22,048 nucleotides of DNA from Selenomonadaceae bacterium (GTDB lineage Bacteria > Bacillota > Negativicutes > Selenomonadales > Selenomonadaceae). The stretch spans positions 1 through 22,048 of the forward strand of contig JAEERZ010000008.1 of NCBI GenBank assembly GCA_016286075.1, written 5' to 3'. The notes below the pieces were generated by a model, which was not told where the DNA came from, made no database searches, and worked only from the letters and a program-made list of their open reading frames with translations. The position numbers and the translations under genes are program-made. Below are positions 15,386-22,048 of the stretch, piece by piece (positions within the stretch are counted from its first letter, which is position 1; each line of letters begins with the position of its first letter).

Positions 15386-16245
15386 AGCGGCTGATCGTCA
15401 ATGCCGACGATTTCGGCCTGCATTCCGCCGTCAATCATGGTATTATAGAAGGGTACGAAAAAGGCTGCATACGAAGCACCTCCTTCGTAGCGGCTGGAGC
15501 AGCGGCCGAGGAGGCGGCGAAGCTCGCCCAGGCTCACACGGGGCTGGGCGTCGGGATCCATCTGACATTGGTGGCGGAGCGCCCTGTGCTTCCGCCGTCG
15601 GAGGTGCCGAGCCTGCTCGGGGAGAACGGACGTTTATTGCCCGATCACATGGCGTTTATCCGTCGTTATATGACCGGCGGCATACGCAAGGAAGAACTTT
15701 ATGCAGAATGCGAGGCGCAGATTCTCCGGGCCAGAGAAATGGGCGTCCGCCTTTCCCATATCGACAGCCACCAGCATTTACATGTGCTGCCTGGCGTGGT
15801 CAAGGTCGTCCTCTCACTGGCGAAAAAATACGGTTTTACGAAAATGCGCCTTCCGGCGGAGCCGTTCCTCTTTACGGGCGGATATCCGACGTCCGCGGGG
15901 CGGTATGTGGCGAAATGTGGCCTGACGTCCTGCGCCCGCATGGCGAAAAGCGCAATACGAAGCGCCGGAATCGTTACGCCGGATTCTTTTTTCGGCATGC
16001 TAGCCGGAGGCCATCTCTATACGCCGCATTTTCTGTCGATTTTGCGGGCGCTGCCCGACGGCGTCTCGGAAATCATGGTGCACCCGGGCAAGGACAACCA
16101 CGTGCTGGACGATATTTACCACTGGGCGTACCATTGGGAAGAGGAACTGGCTTCCGTAACCTCGGCGGAGGCGATGAAAATGATTGAAGAACGACAGATT
16201 CGTTTGATTTCATATGAGGAGTTAACGGATGGGGAAATTCTATAG
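15382..16245 (+). CDS. YdjC/HpnK-family carbohydrate deacetylase
   Basis: Member of the YdjC (ChbG/HpnK) family of metal-dependent deacetylases acting on N-acetyl sugars. HpnK removes the acetyl group from N-acetylglucosaminyl hopanoids and ChbG from chitooligosaccharides. The 287 residues start MKRLIVNADDFGLH, with the metal-binding NADDFG at the extreme N terminus. GVGIHLTL, SHIDSHQHLH (metal histidines) and MVHPGKDNH follow. ATG 15382 overlaps the folE2 stop and fits the family N terminus better than the in-frame ATG at 15373. No signal peptide, so the substrate is met in the cytoplasm or on the inner membrane face. The next gene overlaps by 17 bases and encodes a flippase-like protein, hinting at a lipid-linked sugar substrate (inference). 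Confidence 0.88.
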   Translation: MKRLIVNADDFGLHSAVNHGIIEGYEKGCIRSTSFVAAGAAAEEAAKLAQAHTGLGVGIHLTLVAERPVLPPSEVPSLLGENGRLLPDHMAFIRRYMTGGIRKEELYAECEAQILRAREMGVRLSHIDSHQHLHVLPGVVKVVLSLAKKYGFTKMRLPAEPFLFTGGYPTSAGRYVAKCGLTSCARMAKSAIRSAGIVTPDSFFGMLAGGHLYTPHFLSILRALPDGVSEIMVHPGKDNHVLDDIYHWAYHWEEELASVTSAEAMKMIEERQIRLISYEELTDGEIL

Positions 16246-17230
16246 GCGGCTGGCGCTTCTCGTCCTGCTGGTATTGGCCATATCCGGGGCGGTAATTTAC
16301 TTTACCGTGGATATCCATACGCTTGCGAATTTGACGATGTTCCAGCCGTGGTCGTTGGCGCTGGCGCTGCTCTTCATCGGTGTCGGGCTTTTTCTGGACG
16401 GCTCCCGGCTGATGCATCTTGTGCATATATCACATGAAGATATTACGCTTTCGCAGGCGGTACAGGTCGTATTTGGTAATTACTTTCTCGCGCTTTTGAC
16501 CCCGGGGGCGACGGGGGGAGCGGTTGCGCAAATGATGTTCCTGCGTCATGCGGGCGTGCCCACCGGCAAGGCGACCGTACTCGTCTTTGTCAGAACGGTG
16601 GTCTCGATTCTCTTTTTGATCCTGTGCATGCCATTTATCTTCATGCATGAGGCTCATATCTTGCCCGGGGTTTCTAACGCGAAACTGATGATGATCTCTT
16701 TTATCGCGTTTCTCGTTATCGTGTTTTTGGTTTGGGCCATCAATTCCAATCTGCTTGGGCAACTTGTCGTCCGTTTGGCACGCAAGCTTTCACCGACGAG
16801 ACGACGGTCGTTGATTCACATATACCGTGATACGCGAAATGCGGTCCGGCTCTTGGCGGAATCGCCGAAGGCGATGATTCTCGTCTTCATCGAGTCAGGG
16901 CTTTCGCTGATCTGTATTTACGCGATTGTCCCGTGCCTGCTTTTGGGTCTTGGCGTTTATGACGCGGACTGGTACGCGGTCATGGGGCGCATGATCTTTC
17001 TCAACATGCTGCTTTATTTTACGCCGACGCCTGGCGGTTCCGGGATTGCGGAAGGCGGTTTTGTTCTTCTGTTCAATGAAACTGTTCCGCAGGGAACAGT
17101 TGGAATCGTTGCCGTATGTTGGCGCCTTATCGCGGAATATATTCCGTTTTTGATAGGTTTTTATTATACAATCAAGGTCTTTGGCGTATCATTTCTTCAA
17201 AAGAAGAAAGAATCCGAACAAAGCCTTTGA
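16229..17230 (+). CDS. UPF0104/LPG-synthase-transmembrane family flippase-like protein
   Basis: A 333-residue integral membrane protein with the pattern of the UPF0104 (YbhN/AglD, LPG_synthase_TM) family, the same fold as the flippase half of MprF. Eight or so hydrophobic segments run from about residue 8 to 320. Conserved features are NYFLALLTPGATGGAVAQ, a loop of basic residues at about 185-205, and TPTPGGSGIAEGG followed by WRLIAEYIPFLIG near the C terminus. There is no acyl- or aminoacyl-transferase domain, so it is not a complete MprF. ATG 16229 follows GAGGAG inside the end of the deacetylase gene. Members are often linked with glycolipid or sterol/hopanoid-type genes. A transport role for the deacetylated product is inferred, not shown. 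Confidence 0.85.
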   Translation: MGKFYRRLALLVLLVLAISGAVIYFTVDIHTLANLTMFQPWSLALALLFIGVGLFLDGSRLMHLVHISHEDITLSQAVQVVFGNYFLALLTPGATGGAVAQMMFLRHAGVPTGKATVLVFVRTVVSILFLILCMPFIFMHEAHILPGVSNAKLMMISFIAFLVIVFLVWAINSNLLGQLVVRLARKLSPTRRRSLIHIYRDTRNAVRLLAESPKAMILVFIESGLSLICIYAIVPCLLLGLGVYDADWYAVMGRMIFLNMLLYFTPTPGGSGIAEGGFVLLFNETVPQGTVGIVAVCWRLIAEYIPFLIGFYYTIKVFGVSFLQKKKESEQSL

Positions 17231-17262
17231 AATGTTTATCCAATTTGAAAAGGAGGATTTTT

Positions 17263-17943
17263 ATGTTGAACTACACGTATTATGGACACGCATGCTTTCT
17301 CTTGGATGACGGCAAGTACAAGGTGTTGGCGGATCCTTTTTTGACAGGAAATCCTAAAGCTGCGATTGAAGCGGATAATGTAAAATGCGATTTTATTCTG
17401 GTTTCCCATGCGCACGGAGATCACTTGGGCGACGCGCCGGCTATCGCGAAGCGCACAGGAGCGATGATAGTCGCGATTCCCGAGGTCATCGGACTTTGCA
17501 ACGAACAGGCAGGCACGGAACTGAAAGCCCATGGCATGAACCTCGGCGGCTCCGTCAAGCTGCCGTTTGGCAAAGTGCGCATGACGTTGGCGCTGCACAG
17601 CTCCGGCGTGGCGGGCGGCATCGCCTGCGGCTTCGTTATCCAGATGGGCGGAAAGACAATCTATTTCGCCGGAGATACGGCACTCTTCCAAGATATGAAG
17701 TTGATTGGACGTAAGGATTCCATTGATTATGCGCTTCTCCCTATCGGAGATAACTACACGATGGGTCTTGAAGATGCGGCGCTCGCGGCGCAGTGGCTGA
17801 ATGCGGCCAATGTGATTCCAATCCACTATGACACTTGGCCGGTCATCGAGCAGGACGTCAAGAAGTATCAGGAGCTGACGGAATCAAGCACTCGGGCGCA
17901 CGTTCACATCGTCCAGCCCGGCGAATCGTTGGAACTTAAATGA
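17263..17943 (+). CDS. UPF0173 metal-dependent hydrolase
   Basis: A 226-residue metallo-beta-lactamase-fold protein of the UPF0173 (YtkL-like) family; substrate not known to me. The N-terminal YYGHACFLL and ADPFLTGNP are the family start. LVSHAHGDHLGD is the HxHxDH metal site. FAGDTALF carries the bridging Asp and PIHYDTWP the terminal His. ATG 17263 follows AAAAGGAGG; the frame is also open upstream inside the flippase-like gene but has no start signal there. It lies 32 bases after the preceding stop. Its stop overlaps the miaA start (ATGA). Confidence 0.93.
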   Translation: MLNYTYYGHACFLLDDGKYKVLADPFLTGNPKAAIEADNVKCDFILVSHAHGDHLGDAPAIAKRTGAMIVAIPEVIGLCNEQAGTELKAHGMNLGGSVKLPFGKVRMTLALHSSGVAGGIACGFVIQMGGKTIYFAGDTALFQDMKLIGRKDSIDYALLPIGDNYTMGLEDAALAAQWLNAANVIPIHYDTWPVIEQDVKKYQELTESSTRAHVHIVQPGESLELK

Positions 17944-18884
17944 CGACAAACGCCCCCCAGGACAAACTGATTGTCATATTAGGGCCGACCGCCACGGGCA
18001 AGACAAGGCTGGCCGTTCGGATTGCGAAGGAATTGCGGACGAGCATTGTTTCGGGAGATTCGATGCTCGTCTATCGCGGACTCGACATCGGAAGCGCTAA
18101 GCCGGACGAAGCGGAACGGGGCGGCGTCCGTCACGCATTGATTGATTGTTTGGATCCGGCGGACGAGAGTTTTAACGCGGCGGATTTTCAGCAGTTGGCC
18201 GCCGAGGAAATCCATGTAGTCAATCAAAGTGGCTCGATCCCGATTCTTGCCGGCGGCACCGGTCTTTATGTGAAAGCGCTGCTGGAAGGATATCGTTTCA
18301 ACAAGAATCGGGAGGACGGCGATTACCGAGCCTTATTGGAGAGACTGGCGAAAAAGCACGGCAAGTCATATATCCACAAAATGCTGGAAGAAGTAGATCC
18401 GGAAGCGGCCGCAAGACTCCACGTCAACGATTTTCGGCGCGTCGTGCGCGCGCTGGAGGTCTGCCGTATGGGGCAGGAAAGGATTTCACAGGATAAGCAA
18501 GAGGACGGCCTCGTCTATGACGCTTGCGTAATCGGGCTTCGCTCCGACCGGAAGATTCTCTACGAACGGATTGAAAAACGCGTCGACGCGATGATTTCCG
18601 CGGGCCTGGAAGAAGAAGTCCGTCGGCTCCTGGCGGGAGGCGTTTCACGGAGCGCCCGCGCCATGCAGGGAATAGGCTATAAAGAGATGGCGGCTTATAT
18701 CGACGGGGAATTGAGCCTGGCGGAGGCCGTCGAGAACATAAAAAAGGCAACCCGCCATTTTGCCAAACGGCAATTTACCTGGTATCGAAAAATGCCGTAT
18801 ATTCAATGGATTGAAATTGATAAACTGTCATTTGAAGAAACTGTTGAAAAAAGCTTAGGAATAATCAAAAGAGCATTTTATTAA
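17940..18884 (+). CDS. miaA: tRNA dimethylallyltransferase
   Basis: Adds an isopentenyl group to N6 of A37 in tRNAs that read codons starting with U. The 314 residues have the P-loop GPTATGKT (about 15-22), DSMLVYRGLDIGSAKP, GGTGLYVKALLEG and the C-terminal QGIGYKEM-type segment (here MQGIGYKEMAAY). Length and motifs are complete. ATG 17940 overlaps the UPF0173 stop. Together with rlmN and rsmB it makes this neighbourhood rich in RNA modification. The base composition of the last hundred bases falls back to that of the genes after it. hfq follows 41 bases later, a very common arrangement. Confidence 0.97.
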   Translation: MTTNAPQDKLIVILGPTATGKTRLAVRIAKELRTSIVSGDSMLVYRGLDIGSAKPDEAERGGVRHALIDCLDPADESFNAADFQQLAAEEIHVVNQSGSIPILAGGTGLYVKALLEGYRFNKNREDGDYRALLERLAKKHGKSYIHKMLEEVDPEAAARLHVNDFRRVVRALEVCRMGQERISQDKQEDGLVYDACVIGLRSDRKILYERIEKRVDAMISAGLEEEVRRLLAGGVSRSARAMQGIGYKEMAAYIDGELSLAEAVENIKKATRHFAKRQFTWYRKMPYIQWIEIDKLSFEETVEKSLGIIKRAFY

Positions 18885-18925
18885 AAAGGGAATTATTACA
18901 TTATTAATCCGAGAGGGAGATCGCG

Positions 18926-19171
18926 ATGACGACGAAACCAATCAATCTTCAGGATAGCTTTTTGAATCAAGCTCGTAAAGAAAATGTAGGCGTTATAATT
19001 CATTTGGTAAACGGATTCCAAATTAAAGGGAATGTTCGCGGTTTTGATAATTTCACGGTTATATTGGAATCGATGGGAAAACAGCAAATGATTTATAAAC
19101 ATGCAATTTCAACAATTACGCCGTCACGACCGCTGGAGGGAATGTTTGAGGTTGAAAAAAGGGAGCAATGA
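18926..19171 (+). CDS. hfq: RNA chaperone Hfq
   Basis: Ring-forming RNA chaperone that binds small RNAs and mRNA A-rich and U-rich tracts. The 81 residues are almost entirely the Sm core: LQDSFLNQARKENV, LVNGFQIKGNVRGFDNFTV (Sm1), then YKHAISTITPSRP (Sm2, with the conserved YKHA). The C-terminal tail is only about ten residues, as in Gram-positive-type Hfq, not the long E. coli tail. ATG 18926 follows GAGAGGGAG. A terminator lies directly after the stop. Confidence 0.98.
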   Translation: MTTKPINLQDSFLNQARKENVGVIIHLVNGFQIKGNVRGFDNFTVILESMGKQQMIYKHAISTITPSRPLEGMFEVEKREQ

Positions 19172-19172
19172 C

Positions 19173-19210
19173 AAAAACCGTCGCACAAAGATATGCTGCG
19201 GCGGTTTTTT
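19173..19210 (+). terminator. Terminator between hfq and dut, ending three bases before the dut ribosome-binding site
   Basis: AACCGTCGCA pairs with TGCGGCGGTT (one G-U pair) around an 11-base loop, followed by six T. It begins two bases after the hfq stop. The AGGAGG of dut starts at 19213. I see no promoter between the hairpin and dut, so dut would rely on read-through, or the hairpin acts as an attenuator. Confidence 0.85.
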
Positions 19211-19222
19211 ATAGGAGGAGCT

Positions 19223-19678
19223 ATGAAAACGAGAGGATTTGAAGTTATAACAGCTTATGCGGATAAAGAAATAAGGATTCCGATTCGCAAGACGGAAAGC
19301 AGTGCAGGATATGACATTGCATCTGCGGAAGATGTGATTTTGCCGCCTCATCAAGTCGTTTTGGTTCCGACCGGGCTGAAAGCCTATATGCGTCCAGACG
19401 AATATCTCGGCATTCATGTGCGATCCGGCTTTTCTGTTAAGAATATGGTTTCATGCATTAACGGCGAGGGAATAATTGACGCAGATTATTATAATAATCC
19501 CGATAACGAAGGCCATATTTTTGTAGCATTAGTCAATCATAGTGAGATTCCGATTCAAATTAATAAAGGCATGCGTATTGCACAAGGTATCTTTTATTCA
19601 TACTTAAAGACGGATAATGATCGAACCGAAATGGGGAAAACCCGTACAGGCGGATTAGGCTCGACCGGAGAAATGTAA
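19223..19678 (+). CDS. dut: dUTP diphosphatase (trimeric dUTPase)
   Basis: Hydrolyses dUTP to dUMP and pyrophosphate, keeping uracil out of DNA and feeding thymidylate synthesis. The 151 residues carry the five motifs: AGYDIAS, RSGFSVKN, GIIDADYYNNPDNEGHI, MRIAQGIF and the P-loop-like RTGGLGSTG. The insertion YYNNPDNEGH in motif 3 marks the Firmicute form. ATG 19223 follows AGGAGGAG. The frame is open to 19193, but that part encodes the terminator hairpin. No terminator is visible after the gene. Confidence 0.96.
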   Translation: MKTRGFEVITAYADKEIRIPIRKTESSAGYDIASAEDVILPPHQVVLVPTGLKAYMRPDEYLGIHVRSGFSVKNMVSCINGEGIIDADYYNNPDNEGHIFVALVNHSEIPIQINKGMRIAQGIFYSYLKTDNDRTEMGKTRTGGLGSTGEM

Positions 19679-19706
19679 AAACGACGACAGTTCTTTCTAT
19701 ATACGG

Positions 19707-19735
19707 CTGACAACTGAGATTCGTTATGATAAAAT
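19707..19735 (+). promoter_or_regulatory. Promoter of the small membrane protein gene
   Basis: CTGACA (19707-19712), 17 bases and TAAAAT (19730-19735) each match consensus at five of six positions. The likely start point is about 19742. An eight-base inverted repeat, AACTGAGA (19712-19719) and TCTCAGTT (19763-19770), brackets the start point. Confidence 0.6.
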
Positions 19736-19787
19736 AAACTTACATCGTCAGATGTTTGCGATTCTCAGTTTTGGAGGTTCATCGGTA

Positions 19788-20225
19788 ATGAAAAAGATGC
19801 TGGCTTGGCTACATTGGTTGATGATTCTTCCTTTCGGGCTTTTTTTATACATCGGAGTTAAAGGTTGTATATACCTTCTGTCAATCCGATATGAAGGAAG
19901 CGGCAGTCTTATTCCGTTGATTACATATTTCCTCGTGGGCGGCATTATCGGAGTGGCTCTGATTCTTGTTTTTTCCTATGCCATTGCTCCACAGGGAAAA
20001 ATGGCTGCGGCGGTAGGGGTCGCTCTGTTTTGCATCATATTTAACGGTTATTTTGAAGTATGGAGATCTTTCAAAAATTTGACGGAAACACCACTGTGGC
20101 AAGCCGGAATGCTTACCGGTCTTTCGGTTATTACTTCGCTCACTATATGGAACGAACTTCGAAGTTACCAGCAGCGTAAATTGGAACAAAGCCGTAAAAT
20201 GACGGAAGCTGTGAAGGAAACATGA
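19788..20225 (+). CDS. Small integral membrane protein of unknown function
   Basis: I do not recognise a family. ATG 19788 is chosen because GGAGG lies ten bases upstream. Product 145 residues with about four membrane segments (roughly 3-30, 45-65, 72-90 and 105-122), then a charged C-terminal tail (ELRSYQQRKLEQSRK) that probably faces the cytoplasm. Segments are rich in Gly, Ile and Leu and show no catalytic or metal motif. It forms a single-gene unit with its own promoter and a strong terminator. It could be a small envelope or transport accessory protein, but nothing shown here supports a particular role. Confidence 0.75.
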   Translation: MKKMLAWLHWLMILPFGLFLYIGVKGCIYLLSIRYEGSGSLIPLITYFLVGGIIGVALILVFSYAIAPQGKMAAAVGVALFCIIFNGYFEVWRSFKNLTETPLWQAGMLTGLSVITSLTIWNELRSYQQRKLEQSRKMTEAVKET

Positions 20226-20239
20226 AATCAAGTCCGTTG

Positions 20240-20276
20240 ATGGGTATCTTCTAATCCGAGAAGATACCCATTTTTT
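20240..20276 (+). terminator. Strong rho-independent terminator
   Basis: ATGGGTATCTTCT pairs perfectly with AGAAGATACCCAT (13 pairs) around a six-base loop, followed by a run of T. It lies 14 bases after the membrane protein stop and separates it from the ribosomal protein unit. Confidence 0.95.
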
Positions 20277-20340
20277 ATTGGTTTCATATTTTCGTGATTA
20301 TAGAATCTCAAGAGAATGCGGCAAAAAATTATAAAATTAC

Positions 20341-20369
20341 TTGACTTCGTCTTTATTTTTTAATAAAAT
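20341..20369 (+). promoter_or_regulatory. rplM-rpsI promoter
   Basis: TTGACT (20341-20346), 17 bases and TAAAAT (20364-20369) give a strong housekeeping promoter, with transcription expected to begin near 20376 and a leader of about 100 bases. Confidence 0.8.
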
Positions 20370-20371
20370 GT

Positions 20372-20419
20372 CTTCACGTGAAGTTACAGCTTGATTCCCA
20401 CAAGCCCCGGTAATCAAGC
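20372..20419 (+). ncRNA. Structured leader before rplM (candidate L13 leader)
   Basis: CTTCACGTGAAG (20372-20383) is a perfect 12-base palindrome at the predicted start point. GCTTGATT (20389-20396) pairs with AATCAAGC (20412-20419) around a 15-base loop containing CCCACAAGCCCCGG. Firmicutes commonly have an autoregulatory L13 leader before rplM. The position fits, but I cannot confirm a match to that family by eye. The rest of the gap to rplM holds a second U-rich stretch and the ribosome-binding site. Confidence 0.5.
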
Positions 20420-20476
20420 GATATTACTTTGCGTTATATTGTTTAGGTTGCCGATTATCATAGGGAGGGTTAATGC

Positions 20477-20911
20477 GTGAAAACAACGTTCATGGCAAAT
20501 GCGTCCAATATTGAACGCAAATGGTATGTTGTTGATGCGGAAGGTCAAACGGTAGGCCGTTTGGCTGCAGAAATTGCAAAAGTATTGCGCGGCAAGCATA
20601 AGCCGACGTATACGCCGCATGTAGATACCGGTGATTATGTTATTGTCGTCAATGCAGATAAGGTCGTTTTTACGGGAAAAAAGCTCAAAAAGAAAACTTA
20701 TTTCCGTTATTCCGGCTATCCCGGCGGAACTTCTTTTACTACTGCTGAACAGATGCTTCAGAAGATGCCGGAGCGCGTCGTGGAACATGCGGTTCGCGGC
20801 ATGCTGCCGAAGAATCGCCTCGGCGCACAGATGTATCGCAAGCTGAATGTATATGCCGGCGCAGAGCATCCGCATGCTGCTCAAAAGCCGGAAGTTCTGA
20901 AATTGAGTTAA
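20477..20911 (+). CDS. rplM: Large-subunit ribosomal protein L13 (uL13)
   Basis: Early-assembling protein of the 50S subunit. The 144 residues match throughout: MKTTFMANASNIERKWYVVD, GRLAAEIAKVLRGKHKPTYTPH, GDYVIVVNA, and the basic helix MLPKNRLGAQMYRKLNVY. GTG 20477 is the start: it follows AGGGAGGG and gives the standard N terminus. An ATG four bases earlier is out of frame. rpsI follows 23 bases later, the near-universal pair. Confidence 0.98.
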   Translation: MKTTFMANASNIERKWYVVDAEGQTVGRLAAEIAKVLRGKHKPTYTPHVDTGDYVIVVNADKVVFTGKKLKKKTYFRYSGYPGGTSFTTAEQMLQKMPERVVEHAVRGMLPKNRLGAQMYRKLNVYAGAEHPHAAQKPEVLKLS

Positions 20912-20934
20912 GCTGGGAGTAGGAGGAACAATTT

Positions 20935-21327
20935 ATGGCATTGGTTAATTACTACGGCACCGGCCGCAGGAAAACTTCGGTTGCCAGGGTTCGTCTGGTT
21001 CCGGGGGCAGGAAAAGTTACGATTAACGGTCGGGATATGGAAGAATATTTCGGTTTGAAGACGTTGGAGCTTATTGTTCGCCAGCCTTTGGTACTGACGG
21101 AGATGGTTGACAAATACGACGTTTTGGCAAGCGTTTCCGGCGGCGGCGCCTCCGGGCAGGCTGGAGCGATTCGTCACGGAATTTCCCGTGCACTCTTGGA
21201 GCTCGACGGCGAGTTGCGCCCGGCATTGAAAAAAGCAGGCTTCCTGACGCGCGATTCTCGCGAAAAGGAACGCCGCAAATATGGCTTGAAGAAAGCACGC
21301 AAGGCTTCGCAGTTCTCGAAGCGTTGA
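20935..21327 (+). CDS. rpsI: Small-subunit ribosomal protein S9 (uS9)
   Basis: 30S head protein whose C-terminal tail reaches the P-site tRNA. The 130 residues start MALVNYYGTGRRKTSVARVRL and contain SGGGASGQAGAIRHGISRAL. They end in the invariant basic tail YGLKKARKASQFSKR, with the terminal Ser-Lys-Arg that contacts tRNA. ATG 20935 follows GTAGGAGG. Complete and normal in length, co-transcribed with rplM and closed by a terminator. Confidence 0.98.
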   Translation: MALVNYYGTGRRKTSVARVRLVPGAGKVTINGRDMEEYFGLKTLELIVRQPLVLTEMVDKYDVLASVSGGGASGQAGAIRHGISRALLELDGELRPALKKAGFLTRDSREKERRKYGLKKARKASQFSKR

Positions 21328-21341
21328 ATTCTCAGATTATT

Positions 21342-21369
21342 ATCCCTCGGCGTTGCCGAGGGATTTTTT
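21342..21369 (+). terminator. Terminator after rpsI
   Basis: ATCCCTCGGC pairs perfectly with GCCGAGGGAT around a three-base GTT loop, running into six T. It lies 15 bases after the rpsI stop. Confidence 0.95.
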
Positions 21370-21379
21370 ATGGCGTTCG

Positions 21380-21408
21380 TTTACTCTTTTGCTTATAAGC
21401 GCTATAAT
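21380..21408 (+). promoter_or_regulatory. Promoter of the U32-family gene
   Basis: TTTACT (21380-21385), 17 bases and a perfect TATAAT (21403-21408) lie 40 bases before the start. The spacer contains the ten-base palindrome GCTTATAAGC (21391-21400). Confidence 0.65.
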
Positions 21409-21447
21409 TATCAATTGAAGAAACTATGAAAAAGGGGACTTCACGCT

Positions 21448-22048
21448 ATGATATTGAGCCGTTCATCGGTTGAGCTGCTCGCCCCGGCGGGGAATTGGGA
21501 GGCTCTGGAGGCAGCCGTCAAAGCGGGTGCGGATGCCGTTTATCTCGGCGGCAAGCATTTCAATATGCGCCTGCACCGGCAGGACATGAACTTCGACGAC
21601 GAGGCACTGGCCCGTGCAGTTTCCTTTGCGCACACGCACGGCGTGAAACTCTACGTCACGATCAACAACCTGATTTACGAAAACGAGCTCGGAGATTTGG
21701 AGAAGTTCCTTCGGTATCTCGGAACCATCGGCCCGGATGCGATTCTCGTGCAGGATCTTGCCGTGATCCGGCTCGTCCGCGATCTCGATCTCAAAATCCC
21801 TTTGCACGCTTCCGTTATGATGAATATCCATAACGAGCCCGCGATGAATCTTTTGAAGGAATACGGGATCACGCGGGTCGTCGCGAGCCGCGAGCTTTCC
21901 CTGGACGAACTTTCGCTGCTGAGGGAACGGACCGGACTCGAAATCGAATATTTCATGCACGGCGATATGTGTTTCGCGGAGAGCGGACAGTGCATCCATT
22001 CCGGCGTGCTCTTTGGCAAGAGCAGCAACCGGGGTCTCTGCTTGAAGC
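21448..22048 (+). CDS. U32-family (collagenase-like) protein, 3' end outside window
   Basis: The first 200 codons of a COG0826 protein. The family was first named peptidase U32; members include TrhP/RlhA-type RNA hydroxylation factors, which use prephenate and an iron-sulfur centre, as well as UbiU/UbiV. Visible are ELLAPAGNWEALEAAVKAGADAVYLGG at the N terminus (residues 9-35), YVTINNLIYENEL, ASVMMNIHNEPA, and the cysteine-bearing segment HGDMCFAESGQCIHSG followed by SNRGLCLK, where the family has its iron-sulfur ligands. ATG 21448 follows AAAGGGG at slightly long spacing. Base composition is higher than in rplM-rpsI just upstream. The subgroup cannot be settled without the C-terminal half; tRNA or rRNA hydroxylation is the likeliest role. 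Confidence 0.9.
   Translation, partial: MILSRSSVELLAPAGNWEALEAAVKAGADAVYLGGKHFNMRLHRQDMNFDDEALARAVSFAHTHGVKLYVTINNLIYENELGDLEKFLRYLGTIGPDAILVQDLAVIRLVRDLDLKIPLHASVMMNIHNEPAMNLLKEYGITRVVASRELSLDELSLLRERTGLEIEYFMHGDMCFAESGQCIHSGVLFGKSSNRGLCLK

Noticed and set aside
15708..16187. Plus-strand open frame of 159 codons overlapping the YdjC/HpnK gene
   Set aside because: It is in another frame of a gene with clear catalytic motifs and arises from GC-rich third positions.
20473..20500. ATG 20473 before rplM
   Set aside because: It is out of frame with L13 and opens no meaningful product; GTG 20477 gives the conserved N terminus.
1..22048. Mobile element, prophage, toxin-antitoxin, CRISPR array or defence island
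   Set aside because: I looked for transposase or integrase motifs, regularly spaced repeats and small paired genes and saw none. The gene content is core housekeeping and signalling.

Overview
The window looks like ordinary chromosome from a low-to-mid GC Firmicute, most likely a diderm Negativicute of the Selenomonas type. The reasons are the Firmicute-specific replicase PolC, the block order def-fmt-DUF116-rsmB-rlmN-phosphatase-PASTA kinase-rpe, the miaA-hfq-dut order, a Firmicute-type dUTPase, and a short divergent flagellin of the kind I associate with selenomonads. The assignment is by eye. All genes are on the + strand. No tRNA, rRNA, IS element, prophage or CRISPR array is visible, and no gene-free stretch exceeds about 250 bases.

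Layout. 1-302: 3' end of a lytic transglycosylase. 318-4082: polC. 4158-4613: a small secreted protein of unknown function. 4739-5542: an orphan flagellin with its own promoter and terminator. 5762-10367: a translation-maturation operon, def-fmt-DUF116 membrane protein-rsmB-rlmN, tightly packed or overlapping. 10510-13897: a signalling block consisting of a DUF3662-FHA protein, a PP2C phosphatase and a PASTA Ser/Thr kinase. It has a near-consensus promoter at the end of rlmN and an RNA-hairpin candidate in each intergenic gap. 13931-17943: rpe, folE2, a YdjC/HpnK-like deacetylase, a UPF0104 flippase-like membrane protein and a UPF0173 hydrolase, mostly overlapping. 17940-19678: miaA, hfq, a terminator, then dut. 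19788-20225: a small membrane protein. 20477-21327: rplM-rpsI behind a structured leader. 21448 to the end: a truncated U32-family protein.

The main point for a second look is PolC. The DnaQ-like 3'-5' exonuclease domain normally inserted in its PHP domain is absent without any frame disruption, while all nine expected PHP metal-ligand positions are filled. The replicase may therefore lack classical proofreading, use another exonuclease, or proofread with its PHP domain. The gene is also not in its usual proS-polC-rimP-nusA setting.

Other points are a step in base composition at the pknB start (about 12.13 kb) that reverses near the end of miaA (about 18.85 kb); the absence of rsgA from its usual place between pknB and rpe; a kinase with HCD in place of HRD; a compact FHA/phosphatase/kinase module like the mycobacterial one; and a terminator that ends three bases before the dut ribosome-binding site.
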